From JBHGXV01 sp041920505 (GTDB lineage Bacteria > Bacillota > Bacilli > Brevibacillales > Brevibacillaceae), in the NCBI GenBank assembly GCA_041920505.1, contig JBHGXV010000039.1:1-64000 (forward strand): 64,000 nucleotides of DNA, read 5' to 3'. A program made the translations under genes and the position numbers. The notes under the pieces are model-generated. The model was not told the DNA's origin and did no database searches. It saw only the letters and a program-made list of their open reading frames with translations. Of this stretch, positions 17,127-25,367 are shown one piece after another; position 1 is the stretch's first letter, and every line of letters starts with the position of its first letter.

Positions 17127-17155
17127 ATTTTATTCATACAATTCCTATAAGTCAA
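17127..17155 (-). promoter_or_regulatory. SigA promoter of the thio-imidazole (hutU-like) operon
   Basis: TTGACT (17150-17155) and TAAAAT (17127-17132) on the minus strand are 17 bases apart in an AT-rich setting, about 60 bases before the urocanase-like gene. Confidence 0.75.
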
Positions 17156-17291
17156 GTATGAATTAGCGGCGTGCCTGTCCGCCTGATTTGATGACAAACA
17201 GCAGGGACAGATGCATGCGTTTGGCGATCTCCTGATGCTCTCTTGACGTGGCTGACAGCATCCGTTGGTGAAGGAACGGATGTGTCGGCGA

Positions 17292-17325
17292 AAGGAAAAC
17301 CCGCCTCCGGGCTGGAGACGGGCTT
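17292..17325 (-). terminator. Intrinsic terminator after the YhfP-like gene
   Basis: The stem CCCGCCTCC/GGAGACGGG (17298-17306 with 17312-17320; one G-U pair) has a short loop and is followed on the minus strand by TTTTCC. Confidence 0.7.
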
Positions 17326-17366
17326 TGCTCACGGATCGTCTGATAACGTTCGTTGTCTTGATTTTC

Positions 17367-18356
17367 TTATAAGCGAACGATCGTTCTGCCGCGCACTTCC
17401 CCTTTCAGGATTGCCGAGACCACCGTGGGAATCTCATCGAGTGTGACTTCGTACCCGATGCTGTCTAACAGGTTATCGGGCTTAAGATCCCCCGCCAATC
17501 GATCCCACAATTTCGCACGGACATCCATCGGGCAATAGACCGAATCGATTCCCAGCAGATTGACGCCCCTCAGGATAAAGGGAAATACCGTGCTGGAAAA
17601 TTCCGCTCCGCCCGTAAGTCCGCTGACCGCAACAGATCCTCCGTATTTGATGGCACTTACTAAATAGGCCAGGGTTTTTCCGCCAACCGGGTCCACAGCA
17701 GCCGCCCATCGCTCTTTTTGCAAAGGACGACTGGTGTCCGTCACCTCGTCACGGTCAAGAATGTCCGTTGCCCCAATCTTGCGCAAATACTCATGTTCAG
17801 ACGCTTTTCCCGTACTGGCCGCCACATGATAACCGTTCTTGGCCAACATCGCCACCGCTGTGCTGCCAACCCCGCCTGTCGCACCTGTCACAATCACAGG
17901 CCCGCGCTCCGGATTCATCCCGTTCTCTTCCAGCCGTTGAATGGACAACCCTGCGGTAAAGCCCGCCGTGCCGATTGCCATCGCTTCTTTCAAGGTCAAC
18001 CCCTGCGGCAGTTTCACAACCCAGTCGGCGGGCACGCGGGCATATTCACTGAACCCGCCAAAACGGGACACCCCAAGGTCGTAACCCGTGACAATCACTT
18101 CGTCTCCTTCGCGGAAACGGGGATCGCGCGATTCTGCAACGGTTCCGGACAAGTCGATGCCTGGAACGAACGGGTACGATTTGACAATCCGGCCATTCGG
18201 AATGCATGCGAGACCGTCTTTATAGTTGACGCTTGAATACGCGACCCGAATGGTGACGTCCCCTTGCGGCAAGTCATCGAAGGTCAACTCTTTGACGTTT
18301 ACGGAAAAGGTCTCTTCCGATTTTTCAACCACCAATGCTCGAAAATGAGTGGTCAC
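17367..18356 (-). CDS. yhfP: YhdH/YhfP-family quinone oxidoreductase (acryloyl-CoA reductase-like)
   Basis: A zinc-free medium-chain dehydrogenase/reductase of about 329 residues. It has the GroES-like N-terminal domain (VAYSSVNYKDGLA), the nucleotide-binding Rossmann motif VTGATGGVGSTAVAML and the family segment DPVGGKTL. YhdH/AcuI/YhfP proteins reduce activated double bonds with NADPH; the natural substrate here is unknown. GTG 18356 is preferred because GGGGTGAG lies at the right distance; a GTG three codons upstream is the alternative. It is monocistronic, bounded by its own terminator, and not obviously linked to the neighbouring operon. Confidence 0.88.
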   Translation of the reverse strand: MTTHFRALVVEKSEETFSVNVKELTFDDLPQGDVTIRVAYSSVNYKDGLACIPNGRIVKSYPFVPGIDLSGTVAESRDPRFREGDEVIVTGYDLGVSRFGGFSEYARVPADWVVKLPQGLTLKEAMAIGTAGFTAGLSIQRLEENGMNPERGPVIVTGATGGVGSTAVAMLAKNGYHVAASTGKASEHEYLRKIGATDILDRDEVTDTSRPLQKERWAAAVDPVGGKTLAYLVSAIKYGGSVAVSGLTGGAEFSSTVFPFILRGVNLLGIDSVYCPMDVRAKLWDRLAGDLKPDNLLDSIGYEVTLDEIPTVVSAILKGEVRGRTIVRL

Positions 18357-18547
18357 TGATCTCACCCCGCCAGATAAAATGGTCTACCATGGCCTTATTT
18401 TAACAAAAGAAACCATTCCCGGCATCAACAGGGCATGCGTGAAGCGCACATCTGAGACGTATTTTGGGGAAAACCATTCGCGAGCGAAATCTGGACCTTG
18501 CTTGGTTGAGGATGTATTGAATGACAGGAGGACTTGCGCAGGGGCTT

Positions 18548-19513
18548 CTACGTTGCCTTCTTGCTGACGACGGCTAATCCTTCAGAAAAAGAACCGCTTT
18601 GCCGGTAATTCGTTATGATCTTCCACTCGCCCTTCTGGTCAATATAACCTGCTTTTTCTTTGGTCTTGACGAAAGCAAGTCCTTCAGAGAATTCGCTGGC
18701 ATCCGTAAATGGTTCGAAAACGACAAGTTCACCTTCTGTGTTGATGTATCCCCAGTTTCGTCCATTCTGTACAGCAGCCATTCCCAATCGAAAGGGTTGT
18801 GCCATCGCGAATTTTGGGGCAATTACCACTTTCCCCTCTTTGTTGATATAGCCATATTTATTTCCGATTTTTACAACTGCCAGTCCTTCCGAAAATTCGT
18901 AAGCTTCATCATATTCCAAGGGGATAACGGTTTCTCCTTGTTGATTGATAAAACCATATCGGCCGTCATGACTGACAACTGCAAGTCCTTCTGAGAAACA
19001 ATAGCTTTCATCCCATGTACACGGGATGATTAGTTCCCCTTCGGTATTTATATATCCGTATTTGTTGTTATGTTTTACAGCCGCCATCCCTTCACGAAAA
19101 GGGAAGGCCTCTTGATAGACGGGGGCGATGACAAACGAGCCATTTCGATCGATATATCCGTGTTTATTATCGATTTGAACGGACGCGTAACCTTGACTGA
19201 AGCGCAAAGCCCGTTCAAAAATGGGTTCAATCACCACCTCTACTTGCGCATTCATATATCCAAACCGTCTCCTGGGATTATCGTTTGAAAATGACGCCAA
19301 TCCTTCGCTAAAATCACCAACCCACTCAAAATTTGTATCGATCATCTGACCTGATTTTTTCAAGAAGAACCATTTATGATCACGATATATTCGAGCCATA
19401 TTCTCTTGAAAAGGGAAGGCGATTTCGAATTGGAAGTCAAAAACGATCTCGCCCTCTTTGTTTATATATCCGCTTTTTTGATCAATAGGTACCCCATATT
19501 TGTTAAACTCCAC
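18548..19513 (-). CDS. WG-repeat protein
   Basis: A 321-residue protein built almost entirely of seven or eight WG (KWG) repeats of roughly 45 residues with the pattern GYINxEGExVIxPxYDxAxxFSEGLAxV, for example around GYIDRNGSFVIAPVY and YGFINQQGETVIPL. No signal peptide is seen. These repeats are thought to fold as a beta-propeller-like scaffold and their function is generally unknown. GTG 19513 is chosen because GGAGGG stands seven bases upstream; the frame otherwise opens at a TTG inside that site. The region is more AT-rich than its surroundings, suggesting acquisition or relaxed selection. Confidence 0.85.
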   Translation of the reverse strand: MEFNKYGVPIDQKSGYINKEGEIVFDFQFEIAFPFQENMARIYRDHKWFFLKKSGQMIDTNFEWVGDFSEGLASFSNDNPRRRFGYMNAQVEVVIEPIFERALRFSQGYASVQIDNKHGYIDRNGSFVIAPVYQEAFPFREGMAAVKHNNKYGYINTEGELIIPCTWDESYCFSEGLAVVSHDGRYGFINQQGETVIPLEYDEAYEFSEGLAVVKIGNKYGYINKEGKVVIAPKFAMAQPFRLGMAAVQNGRNWGYINTEGELVVFEPFTDASEFSEGLAFVKTKEKAGYIDQKGEWKIITNYRQSGSFSEGLAVVSKKAT

Positions 19514-19722
19514 ACGATCGCCCTCCAAATAACGTGTTCAAGCTTTTCACCATTCGAGAACACACGCAGTTTAGAGCGGTTTTTGGTTCGATTATATGGG
19601 CCGTAGCCAACATCCCGAGTCTTGCACAACAACAAGTCGATCAAGCCAAGTTTCAAAATTTAGTTTTCAATCCAGGGATGCTTCTACTACGGGCAGCGGG
19701 GGAAGAAGATGAATTTTTTTGG

Positions 19723-19932
19723 TTAGCGTTTCTCATTGCCTTTCCACAGAATCTCGAATACCAGGTCTACGACTAAAAAGGTAGTGGTGCACACCAGCAC
19801 TTGGTGAAGCATGTCGTTAAAATCGACATACCCGGTACGAACATAGGAGAAGATGCCCAGCATCACGATATACCAGAATAAGAATGTCACGGTTCTTTGG
19901 AGGGGCTTAGATAATAGGCGCAGAGCACTCAT
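19723..19932 (-). CDS. Small two-helix membrane protein of unknown function
   Basis: A 69-residue protein with two hydrophobic segments (TVTFLFWYIVMLGIFSYV and MLHQVLVCTTTFLVVDLVF) and a basic C-terminus ending KGNEKR. ATG 19932 follows AAGAAGGGAT at suitable spacing. I do not recognise the family. It stands alone between the WG-repeat gene and the MHS transporter leader, with no clear promoter identified. Confidence 0.5.
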   Translation of the reverse strand: MSALRLLSKPLQRTVTFLFWYIVMLGIFSYVRTGYVDFNDMLHQVLVCTTTFLVVDLVFEILWKGNEKR

Positions 19933-20169
19933 GTAATCCCTTCTTTCCCACATCTTTATCTATTATTGATGATAACACATCGGCATCCATATTTTTTCTC
20001 CAAATGTAACAAAGGACATCTCATTGTCTCACGATGAATGCCCAGGCGTCGACAAGTCATTCCAGCGTCCATTCAGACGGTCTCCATGTCGTGACAAGCT
20101 TTTTAGACGTTGATACAGATTTCCGCTGAAGAAACTCTTTAATTCCAATATAAATAGTGTGAATTATGG
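19933..20169. other. Intergenic region without recognised gene
   Basis: AT-rich stretch between the small membrane-protein gene and the transporter promoter. I see no convincing reading frame with a ribosome binding site, no RNA gene and no strong terminator. Confidence 0.5.
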
Positions 20170-20198
20170 TTGACAAAGACCTGGCCGCTCCCTATTAT
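20170..20198 (+). promoter_or_regulatory. SigA promoter of the MHS transporter leader
   Basis: TTGACA (20170-20175) and TATTAT (20193-20198) are separated by 17 bases. Transcription would begin near 20205, leaving a leader of about 215 bases before the coding region. Confidence 0.8.
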
Positions 20199-20204
20199 TT
20201 ATTA

Positions 20205-20420
20205 ATAACAAGGATGGAATTGTCACATATTGATAAAAAGAAGGAGAACGGCCACCCCTCATACAGCCAGGAGATCCGCGCAACGCCACGGAATCAATGT
20301 TTTCATTCAATGACTGACCTGACGGCAGGAAGTCTTGTTTTCCCAACTGGGAATACAAGGCTTTTTTTCATGCCGGATCATTCATAAAACAGATTTCATC
20401 GAAAAGGGAGGAGAAATCAC
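20205..20420 (+). promoter_or_regulatory. Attenuator-like 5' leader of the MHS transporter, class unknown
   Basis: The long leader contains a small hairpin CCTG-ACGG-CAGG (20318-20329) directly before a terminator and ends with the ribosome binding site AAAGGGAGGAG. This layout suggests ligand- or protein-controlled termination. I could not match it to a riboswitch or T-box class. The single ACGG loop is reminiscent of one half of the guanidine-II motif, but the second hairpin is not found. Confidence 0.45.
20334..20368 (+). terminator. Leader terminator before the MHS transporter
   Basis: CTTGTTTTCCC (20334-20344) pairs with GGGAATACAAG (20349-20359) with one mismatch, followed by GC and seven T residues. 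It lies between the promoter and the gene, so it should act as an attenuator. Confidence 0.75.
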
Positions 20421-21749
20421 ATGGACAGGCTAGCTCGTAATAGGAAAGAAGAGTACAAGGCAGGCAAGATAAGCGGCGGCAGAGCGGTTGCGGCCGCCTC
20501 CATCGGCAACGCTCTGGAGTGGTACGATTTCTCGGTATATGCGTTCTTCGCTGTCTATATCTCGGAGAATTTTTTCGTTCATTCGGACAGCACGGTGCAA
20601 CTGCTAAATGCGTTCCTGGTGTTCGCTCTTGGCTTCATCGTCCGTCCTCTGGGCGCATTGGTGGTGGGAGTGTACGGAGACAAGGCGGGGCGTAAGTCGG
20701 CGCTTACGTTGACCATTATCGCAATGGCTGCAGGCACGCTCATCATTGCGGTGGCGCCTACCTATTACGCCATCGGTGTGTGGGCGCCGCTACTGATCGT
20801 GTGCGGCCGCATTCTGCAAGGCTTTTCTGCTGGTGGAGAGTTTGGCAGTGCCGCCGCCTTTCTCGTAGAGCACGCCCCGGAGAACAAGAAAGGCAAATAT
20901 GCCTCTTGGCTGCAGGCGAGCATGGCGATCTCCAACATTCTGGGAGCGCTCGTGGGCACGCTGGTAACGTTCCTGCTTACCCGCGAACAGGTGGGCGACT
21001 GGGGATGGCGGATTCCGTTCCTTGTCGGCCTGTTGATTGCGCCGGTCGGGCTGTATCTGCGCAAGACGTTGAGTGAAACGCCTCACTTTCAAAAGGAAAT
21101 GGAACTCGGTCGGCAAAACGAAAAACAAAAGAAGACTCCGCTGCTGCAGATTATCCGCGAGCATCCGCGGGAACTCGTGATCGGCACTAGCTTATCGATC
21201 CTCTGGGTGATCTGCGTCTACTCGTTGATCATCTATATGCCGACCTATTTCCAGAAATCATTGCACTTTGACAGCTCGCAGGCGTTTCTCGCCTCGCTTA
21301 TCGGCAATATCTTCATGGTCATGGGGTGCGTCTTCTTTGGAACGCTCTCCGACATGTTCGGCCGACGCCGGATGCTTGCTTTCAGTGCGCTGTTCATGCT
21401 GGTGGGGGTTTATCCCCTGTTGGCGTGGGTGGGGTCATCTCACTCGACGTTTACCTTGGTCGTGGTACAGACGGTGTTTTGCCTGATGGTGGCGATGTTC
21501 GTCGGGGTAGCGCCCTCGGCCTTGTCCGAGATTTTCCCCACCCGCGTTCGTTCGACTGGTATGTCCCTGTCCTACAACATCGCGGTGACCATTTTCGGCG
21601 GCTTCGCACCGGCCATCCTGACCTGGCTTACCCAAAACACGGGCAACGCCTACGCCCCTGCTTGGTATGTCATGGCGGGCGCCGTCGTATCCCTGGTGGC
21701 TATTGTCTTCCTGCCGCATCACCGTCGCTCCCTGGCCACCGCTGCGTAA
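20421..21749 (+). CDS. MHS-family MFS symporter (KgtP/ProP/ShiA type)
   Basis: A 442-residue, 12-helix proton symporter of the metabolite:H+ symporter family. Helix 1 carries the family hallmark GNALEWYDFSVYAFFA; the loop 2-3 motif is GVYGDKAGRKSAL, and RILQGFSAGGEFGSAAAFLVEHAP is typical of helix 4-5. Family members take up organic acids, proline/betaine or aromatic acids; the substrate cannot be told from sequence. The ATG follows a strong GGGAGGAG site. It is monocistronic and appears to be controlled by the long leader upstream, which could reveal the substrate class. Confidence 0.92.
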   Translation: MDRLARNRKEEYKAGKISGGRAVAAASIGNALEWYDFSVYAFFAVYISENFFVHSDSTVQLLNAFLVFALGFIVRPLGALVVGVYGDKAGRKSALTLTIIAMAAGTLIIAVAPTYYAIGVWAPLLIVCGRILQGFSAGGEFGSAAAFLVEHAPENKKGKYASWLQASMAISNILGALVGTLVTFLLTREQVGDWGWRIPFLVGLLIAPVGLYLRKTLSETPHFQKEMELGRQNEKQKKTPLLQIIREHPRELVIGTSLSILWVICVYSLIIYMPTYFQKSLHFDSSQAFLASLIGNIFMVMGCVFFGTLSDMFGRRRMLAFSALFMLVGVYPLLAWVGSSHSTFTLVVVQTVFCLMVAMFVGVAPSALSEIFPTRVRSTGMSLSYNIAVTIFGGFAPAILTWLTQNTGNAYAPAWYVMAGAVVSLVAIVFLPHHRRSLATAA

Positions 21750-21888
21750 ACCCGTTTATCGGACGGCGAAAACAGGGATTTCGTTAAACGGGGATTTCTC
21801 GGGTTTTGCGAAGGAGCCCTTGCCAAAAGGGCTGAAACGGGATGGATGGAGGCGATACGCTACACGACTGCCCGGATGATAAATATCC

Positions 21889-23454
21889 TCATCCCGTCAC
21901 CCCGCGATCCAACGCCCGGTACCGGATCGCTTCGGCGACGTGCGCGGCCTCGATCTGTTCCGTGCCGGCGAGATCGGCAATCGTTCGCGCCACTTTCACA
22001 ATCCGGTCATACGCCCGCGCACTCAGTCCCATGCGCTCAAACGCCAGCCGCAACAACTCTCTACCTTCCCTGTCGATCTGAATCGACAAACGGATCTCAC
22101 CCGGACTCATGCCGCTGTTGAACGGCGCCTGCGGCCGGTGGCGAAACCGCTTCGCCTGCCGGTCGCGCGCCTGTTCGACGCGCTCGCGAATCTTTCGTGA
22201 CGGCTCCCCGGCCCTCCGCTCTCCCAACAGTTCAACCGGCACACGCGGCACCTCCAGATGGATGTCGATCCGATCCAACAGCGGCCCGGACAAGCGGGCG
22301 CGGTAGCGCTGGATTTGTTGTGGCGTGCAGGTGCACGCTTGCTGGTCACGCGAACCGAAAAAGCCGCAGGGACAAGGATTGAGCGAGCCGATCAAAAGAA
22401 ACCGGGCGGGATATGTAAACACCTGTCGGGAACGGCCGATGCACACCTCGCCGGTCTCCAGCGGTTGTCGCAACACTTCCAGGACGTGGCGCGAAAACTC
22501 CGGCATCTCATCGAGAAACAGAATACCGCCGTGCGCAAGACTGCACTCGCCCGGACGGGGGATGTGGCTCCCGCCGCCGACGAGAGCAGCTGGGCTCACC
22601 GTATGGTGCGGCGCTCGGAACGGTCTGTCTGTCACCAGACCGCTGTTACGCGTCAGATGTCCGGCGATGCTGTAGATCTTCGTTACCTCCAGCGCTTCGT
22701 CCATGCTCATCTGCGGCATGATGGACGGCAGACAATGGGCGAGCAGAGTCTTTCCCGAACCGGGCGGTCCCACCAGCAAGACATTGTGAAAACCGGCTGC
22801 CGCCACCTCCAGCCCCCGTTTCACATACGCTTGTCCGATCACATCGGCGAAATCATGGGCAGTGCCGCTTTTCGCCGGTTCACACGGACGCCGCGAAGCC
22901 TGCCGTTCAACGCGTGGCCGTCCCGCCTGATGCTGCCCCCCTCGTTCATCGGGGTGCTGTATCAGCCAGACCGCTTCGCGCAATGTCCGGGCAGGCAACA
23001 CAACGAGGTCGACGAGCGACGCTTCTTCGCAATTTGCTTCCGGCAGCACCACATGCGTAAATCCGTGCCGCCTGGCTTCGAGCAAAATCGGCAACACGCC
23101 GGGGATCGGGCGAAGCGACCCGTCCAGCGCCAACTCGCCGAGGATGATCAACCGCATGGTCGGCTTGGGAATCTGCCCGGAAGCGCACAAAATCCCCAGG
23201 GCAATCGCCAGATCAAACGCGGAGCCCTCCTTGCGCAGATCGGCAGGCGCGAGATTCACCGTAATCCGCTCCATCGGAAACGCAAAGCCTCCGTTTCGCA
23301 AGGAGGCACGGACACGATCCCTGGCCTCCTTCACAGCCGACCCGCCCAGTCCGACCACCTCGAAGTGGGGCAGGCCGTTGCACAAGTCAACTTCCACCGT
23401 GACGATCATCCCGTCGATCCCGTGCACCGTCCCCGAAAACGTCTGCGCGTACAT
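21889..23454 (-). CDS. comM: ComM/YifB-family Mg-chelatase-like AAA+ ATPase
   Basis: A 521-residue protein with an N-terminal Lon-protease-like fold (MYAQTFSGTVHGIDG, VVGLGGSAVKEARDRVRASL), a central AAA+ domain with Walker A VGPPGSGKTLLA and Walker B GGILFLDEMPEF, and a zinc-binding-like insert GSLNPCPCGFFG..CTCTPQQIQRY. In Gram-negative bacteria ComM is a branch-migration helicase in natural transformation; the role in Bacillales is less certain. ATG 23454 is chosen for the AAAGGAGGAGAG just upstream. It converges with the MHS transporter gene. Confidence 0.93.
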   Translation of the reverse strand: MYAQTFSGTVHGIDGMIVTVEVDLCNGLPHFEVVGLGGSAVKEARDRVRASLRNGGFAFPMERITVNLAPADLRKEGSAFDLAIALGILCASGQIPKPTMRLIILGELALDGSLRPIPGVLPILLEARRHGFTHVVLPEANCEEASLVDLVVLPARTLREAVWLIQHPDERGGQHQAGRPRVERQASRRPCEPAKSGTAHDFADVIGQAYVKRGLEVAAAGFHNVLLVGPPGSGKTLLAHCLPSIMPQMSMDEALEVTKIYSIAGHLTRNSGLVTDRPFRAPHHTVSPAALVGGGSHIPRPGECSLAHGGILFLDEMPEFSRHVLEVLRQPLETGEVCIGRSRQVFTYPARFLLIGSLNPCPCGFFGSRDQQACTCTPQQIQRYRARLSGPLLDRIDIHLEVPRVPVELLGERRAGEPSRKIRERVEQARDRQAKRFRHRPQAPFNSGMSPGEIRLSIQIDREGRELLRLAFERMGLSARAYDRIVKVARTIADLAGTEQIEAAHVAEAIRYRALDRGVTG

Positions 23455-23564
23455 CCTCTCTCCTCCTTTGCCTGTAGTGTAGACAAAGACAGAAGCGAGC
23501 GCAAAAAAATCGAGAGGCACATACGCGCGCGTCAATGGGGCCATCCGGTTTCTTCCCGCCGTCC

Positions 23565-24377
23565 TTATCCTTTTCCCTTGGTTTTGTCGTCTTTTCGGTC
23601 TTTTTTCCTGTCCTTGTCTTCTTGGTTCCCATATTGCTCTTTGAAGGCGATATTTTCCAGTTCCTGGTTTTGCGGATTCATGCTAAAGCTGATGTATTGC
23701 GTGTAGGAAGCAGGCAACCGCACCACTTCATGAGTTGTGGTCAGAATCAGTTGATCCTCGTCGCTTTCCATGAGAATTCCCTCCACCGCATCGGGACTTT
23801 GCGGGTTGATTTTCACCCGGCGGTATTTCATGGTTTCCAATAAACTCCCAAAGTTCTCCTTGTCGATAGATTCGGTTAACGCTTTGTTTTTCCCTTGATT
23901 GATGGGCATTTTTCGCATCCAGTTGTATTGTGTTTCTTGATCGGCGTCTTCGTTCATGGTCTCGTTTACGCTTTTGATGTGATAAATCTTGTAGCACATA
24001 ACACCGTCTTGATCAGTCGAAAGAGTAATGTAATCGGAGTGGATCGCCAGAAGGATGCCGATTTGGGCGTTGGGTTCCCCTCTGTTTACTTCGATTTCAT
24101 CCCCGATAAAGGATTGGAGCAGTTGGCTCATATTTTTCGCTCTGACAAACTGGGCCTCAGTCTGATCGGATTCAGAGGAACTAGTGTTGTGATGGGAACT
24201 TTCCAAACACATTTTGATATGATGCAACGCGTAATAGACGACACCGTCTTGTTCGTTTTGCAGTGCCAAATGGTCGGAGGCGAAAGCCAGCAACTTCCCT
24301 TGCGTTGACTCCGATCCTATTTTATTGACGCGTATTTCCCTGCCCACCAGTGATTGCATGTTATTCGCAAATGCCAT
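23565..24377 (-). CDS. cotB: CotB-like spore coat protein
   Basis: A 270-residue protein with three related segments of about 60-70 residues: LVGREIRVNKIGSESTQGKL, FIGDEIEVNRGEPNAQIGIL and KYRRVKINPQSPDAVEGIL, each followed by a YYALHHIK-like strand. This tandem layout matches the outer spore-coat protein CotB of Bacillus subtilis. The C-terminus is short and charged (KDRKKDRKDDKTKGKG) rather than the long Ser/Lys tail of CotB. ATG 24377 follows AAAGGGGGAT. A sporulation-specific promoter is expected but I could not define one. It is monocistronic and marks a spore-forming host. Confidence 0.75.
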   Translation of the reverse strand: MAFANNMQSLVGREIRVNKIGSESTQGKLLAFASDHLALQNEQDGVVYYALHHIKMCLESSHHNTSSSESDQTEAQFVRAKNMSQLLQSFIGDEIEVNRGEPNAQIGILLAIHSDYITLSTDQDGVMCYKIYHIKSVNETMNEDADQETQYNWMRKMPINQGKNKALTESIDKENFGSLLETMKYRRVKINPQSPDAVEGILMESDEDQLILTTTHEVVRLPASYTQYISFSMNPQNQELENIAFKEQYGNQEDKDRKKDRKDDKTKGKG

Positions 24378-24537
24378 GCGGATATCCCCCTTTCGCTTGA
24401 CCATGGTAAAGATACGATGCATGTATATGTTTTTGCGTGGAACCTGCTCGTATCATTCGCCTTATCAAGCGAAAATCCACCGTTATCCCATCCGGCGCCA
24501 AGCCTTTTGGCAACGTCAGAACCGTGGCCGCCCTTAA

Positions 24538-24570
24538 GCAAAAAAAACGCCCTCCGGCAACCGGAGGGCT
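24538..24570 (-). terminator. Intrinsic terminator downstream of yraN
   Basis: A perfect nine-base stem GCCCTCCGG/CCGGAGGGC (24548-24556 with 24560-24568), then seven or eight T residues on the minus strand. It ends the long operon that finishes with yraN. The remainder of 24378-24720 holds no gene that I can support. Confidence 0.85.
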
Positions 24571-24720
24571 CGATTGTGTTGGAGGAGTTCATCGCGTCGA
24601 GTACACTACATCCTACGTGCGAGCGTCCGTGCCCGCTGTAGACTGATCCCCACTGGGCCAGCCTATTTCTCGTGGAAAACAGCGAGGAAACGGGACTGTG
24701 CAAGACAAGGAAAGCGACGT

Positions 24721-25077
24721 TCAGAAGGCGGCGGGGATGTGGCGGATTTGAGGCTGGCCGTCGGTCAACACAATCGCCACCACGTCGAAGCGAAACCCGG
24801 CGATGGGGGTTGAACGCTGACACAGATAGGCCAAGGCCAACTCCCGCAATTTCCGCTGCTTGCTGGGAGTAACGGACTCGGCCGGGGTGCCGAAGCGCTC
24901 GCTTGTGCGCGTGCGCACCTCGACGAAGACGAGCATCCGGCCATCCAGTGCAATCAGATCGATCTCCCCCTGGCGAAACCGCACGTTTCGTCCGACAATG
25001 CGGTAGCCTTTTTTGCGCAGATAAGCGGCGGCAAGCGACTCTCCCGCCCGTCCCAGCGCGATCCGCCGCCCACTCAA
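24721..25077 (-). CDS. yraN: YraN/UPF0102-family endonuclease-like protein
   Basis: A 118-residue protein with a PD-(D/E)xK nuclease-type core: GRAGESLAAAYL near the start, then GEIDLIALDG and VFVEVRTRT provide the Asp-Glu-x-Arg/Lys pattern. Family members resemble Holliday-junction resolvases, but the in vivo role is unclear. Its start overlaps the end of ylqH by four bases (ATGA), so translation is coupled. It is the last gene of the rnhB-ylqG-ylqH-yraN group and is followed by a terminator after about 150 bases. Confidence 0.9.
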   Translation of the reverse strand: MSGRRIALGRAGESLAAAYLRKKGYRIVGRNVRFRQGEIDLIALDGRMLVFVEVRTRTSERFGTPAESVTPSKQRKLRELALAYLCQRSTPIAGFRFDVVAIVLTDGQPQIRHIPAAF

Positions 25078-25367
25078 CGGTGACCTCCGCTTTTGTCCAG
25101 GCGGTAGACAAAGGCGAGGATTTCGGCTACCACCTGGTACAATTCCGGCGGGATTTGCTGGTCGACGTCCAGTTTGGCCAACACTTCCACCAGCGAAGGG
25201 TCCACCTGAACGGGAATGTTGTGCTCCTTTGCCTTGGCGAGGATGTTTTCGGCGACAAAGCCCTTCCCTTTGGCGACGACGACCGGTGCTTCGGTCACGC
25301 CCTCCTGGTAACGCAGGGCCACGGCCTGTTTAGGTTTTGCTTGCGGCTGTTCGGCGGATGGGCTCAT
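25074..25367 (-). CDS. ylqH: FlhB-like C-terminal-domain protein (YlqH)
   Basis: A 97-residue stand-alone copy of the cytoplasmic export-switch domain of FlhB. The segment AVALRYQEGVTEAPVVVAKG resembles FlhB just after its autocleavage site, although the canonical NPTH tetrapeptide is absent; VLAKLDVDQQIPPELYQVVAEIL matches the end of FlhB. In Bacillus such a protein can partly substitute for FlhB. It overlaps both neighbours by four bases (ylqG upstream, yraN downstream), so all three are translationally coupled. Confidence 0.85.
   Translation of the reverse strand: MSPSAEQPQAKPKQAVALRYQEGVTEAPVVVAKGKGFVAENILAKAKEHNIPVQVDPSLVEVLAKLDVDQQIPPELYQVVAEILAFVYRLDKSGGHR

Noticed and set aside
20205..20368. 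Guanidine-II (mini-ykkC) riboswitch before the MHS transporter
   Set aside because: Only one ACGG-loop hairpin is found; the required second hairpin is missing.
20205..20387. Leader peptide starting MELSHIDKKK in the MHS leader
   Set aside because: Its ATG has AAGG immediately adjacent, too close for initiation, and the peptide has no runs of one amino acid that would suggest classical attenuation.
22258..23706. A 482-codon plus-strand frame opposite comM
   Set aside because: Antisense to a conserved AAA+ gene, no start signal and no recognisable domain.
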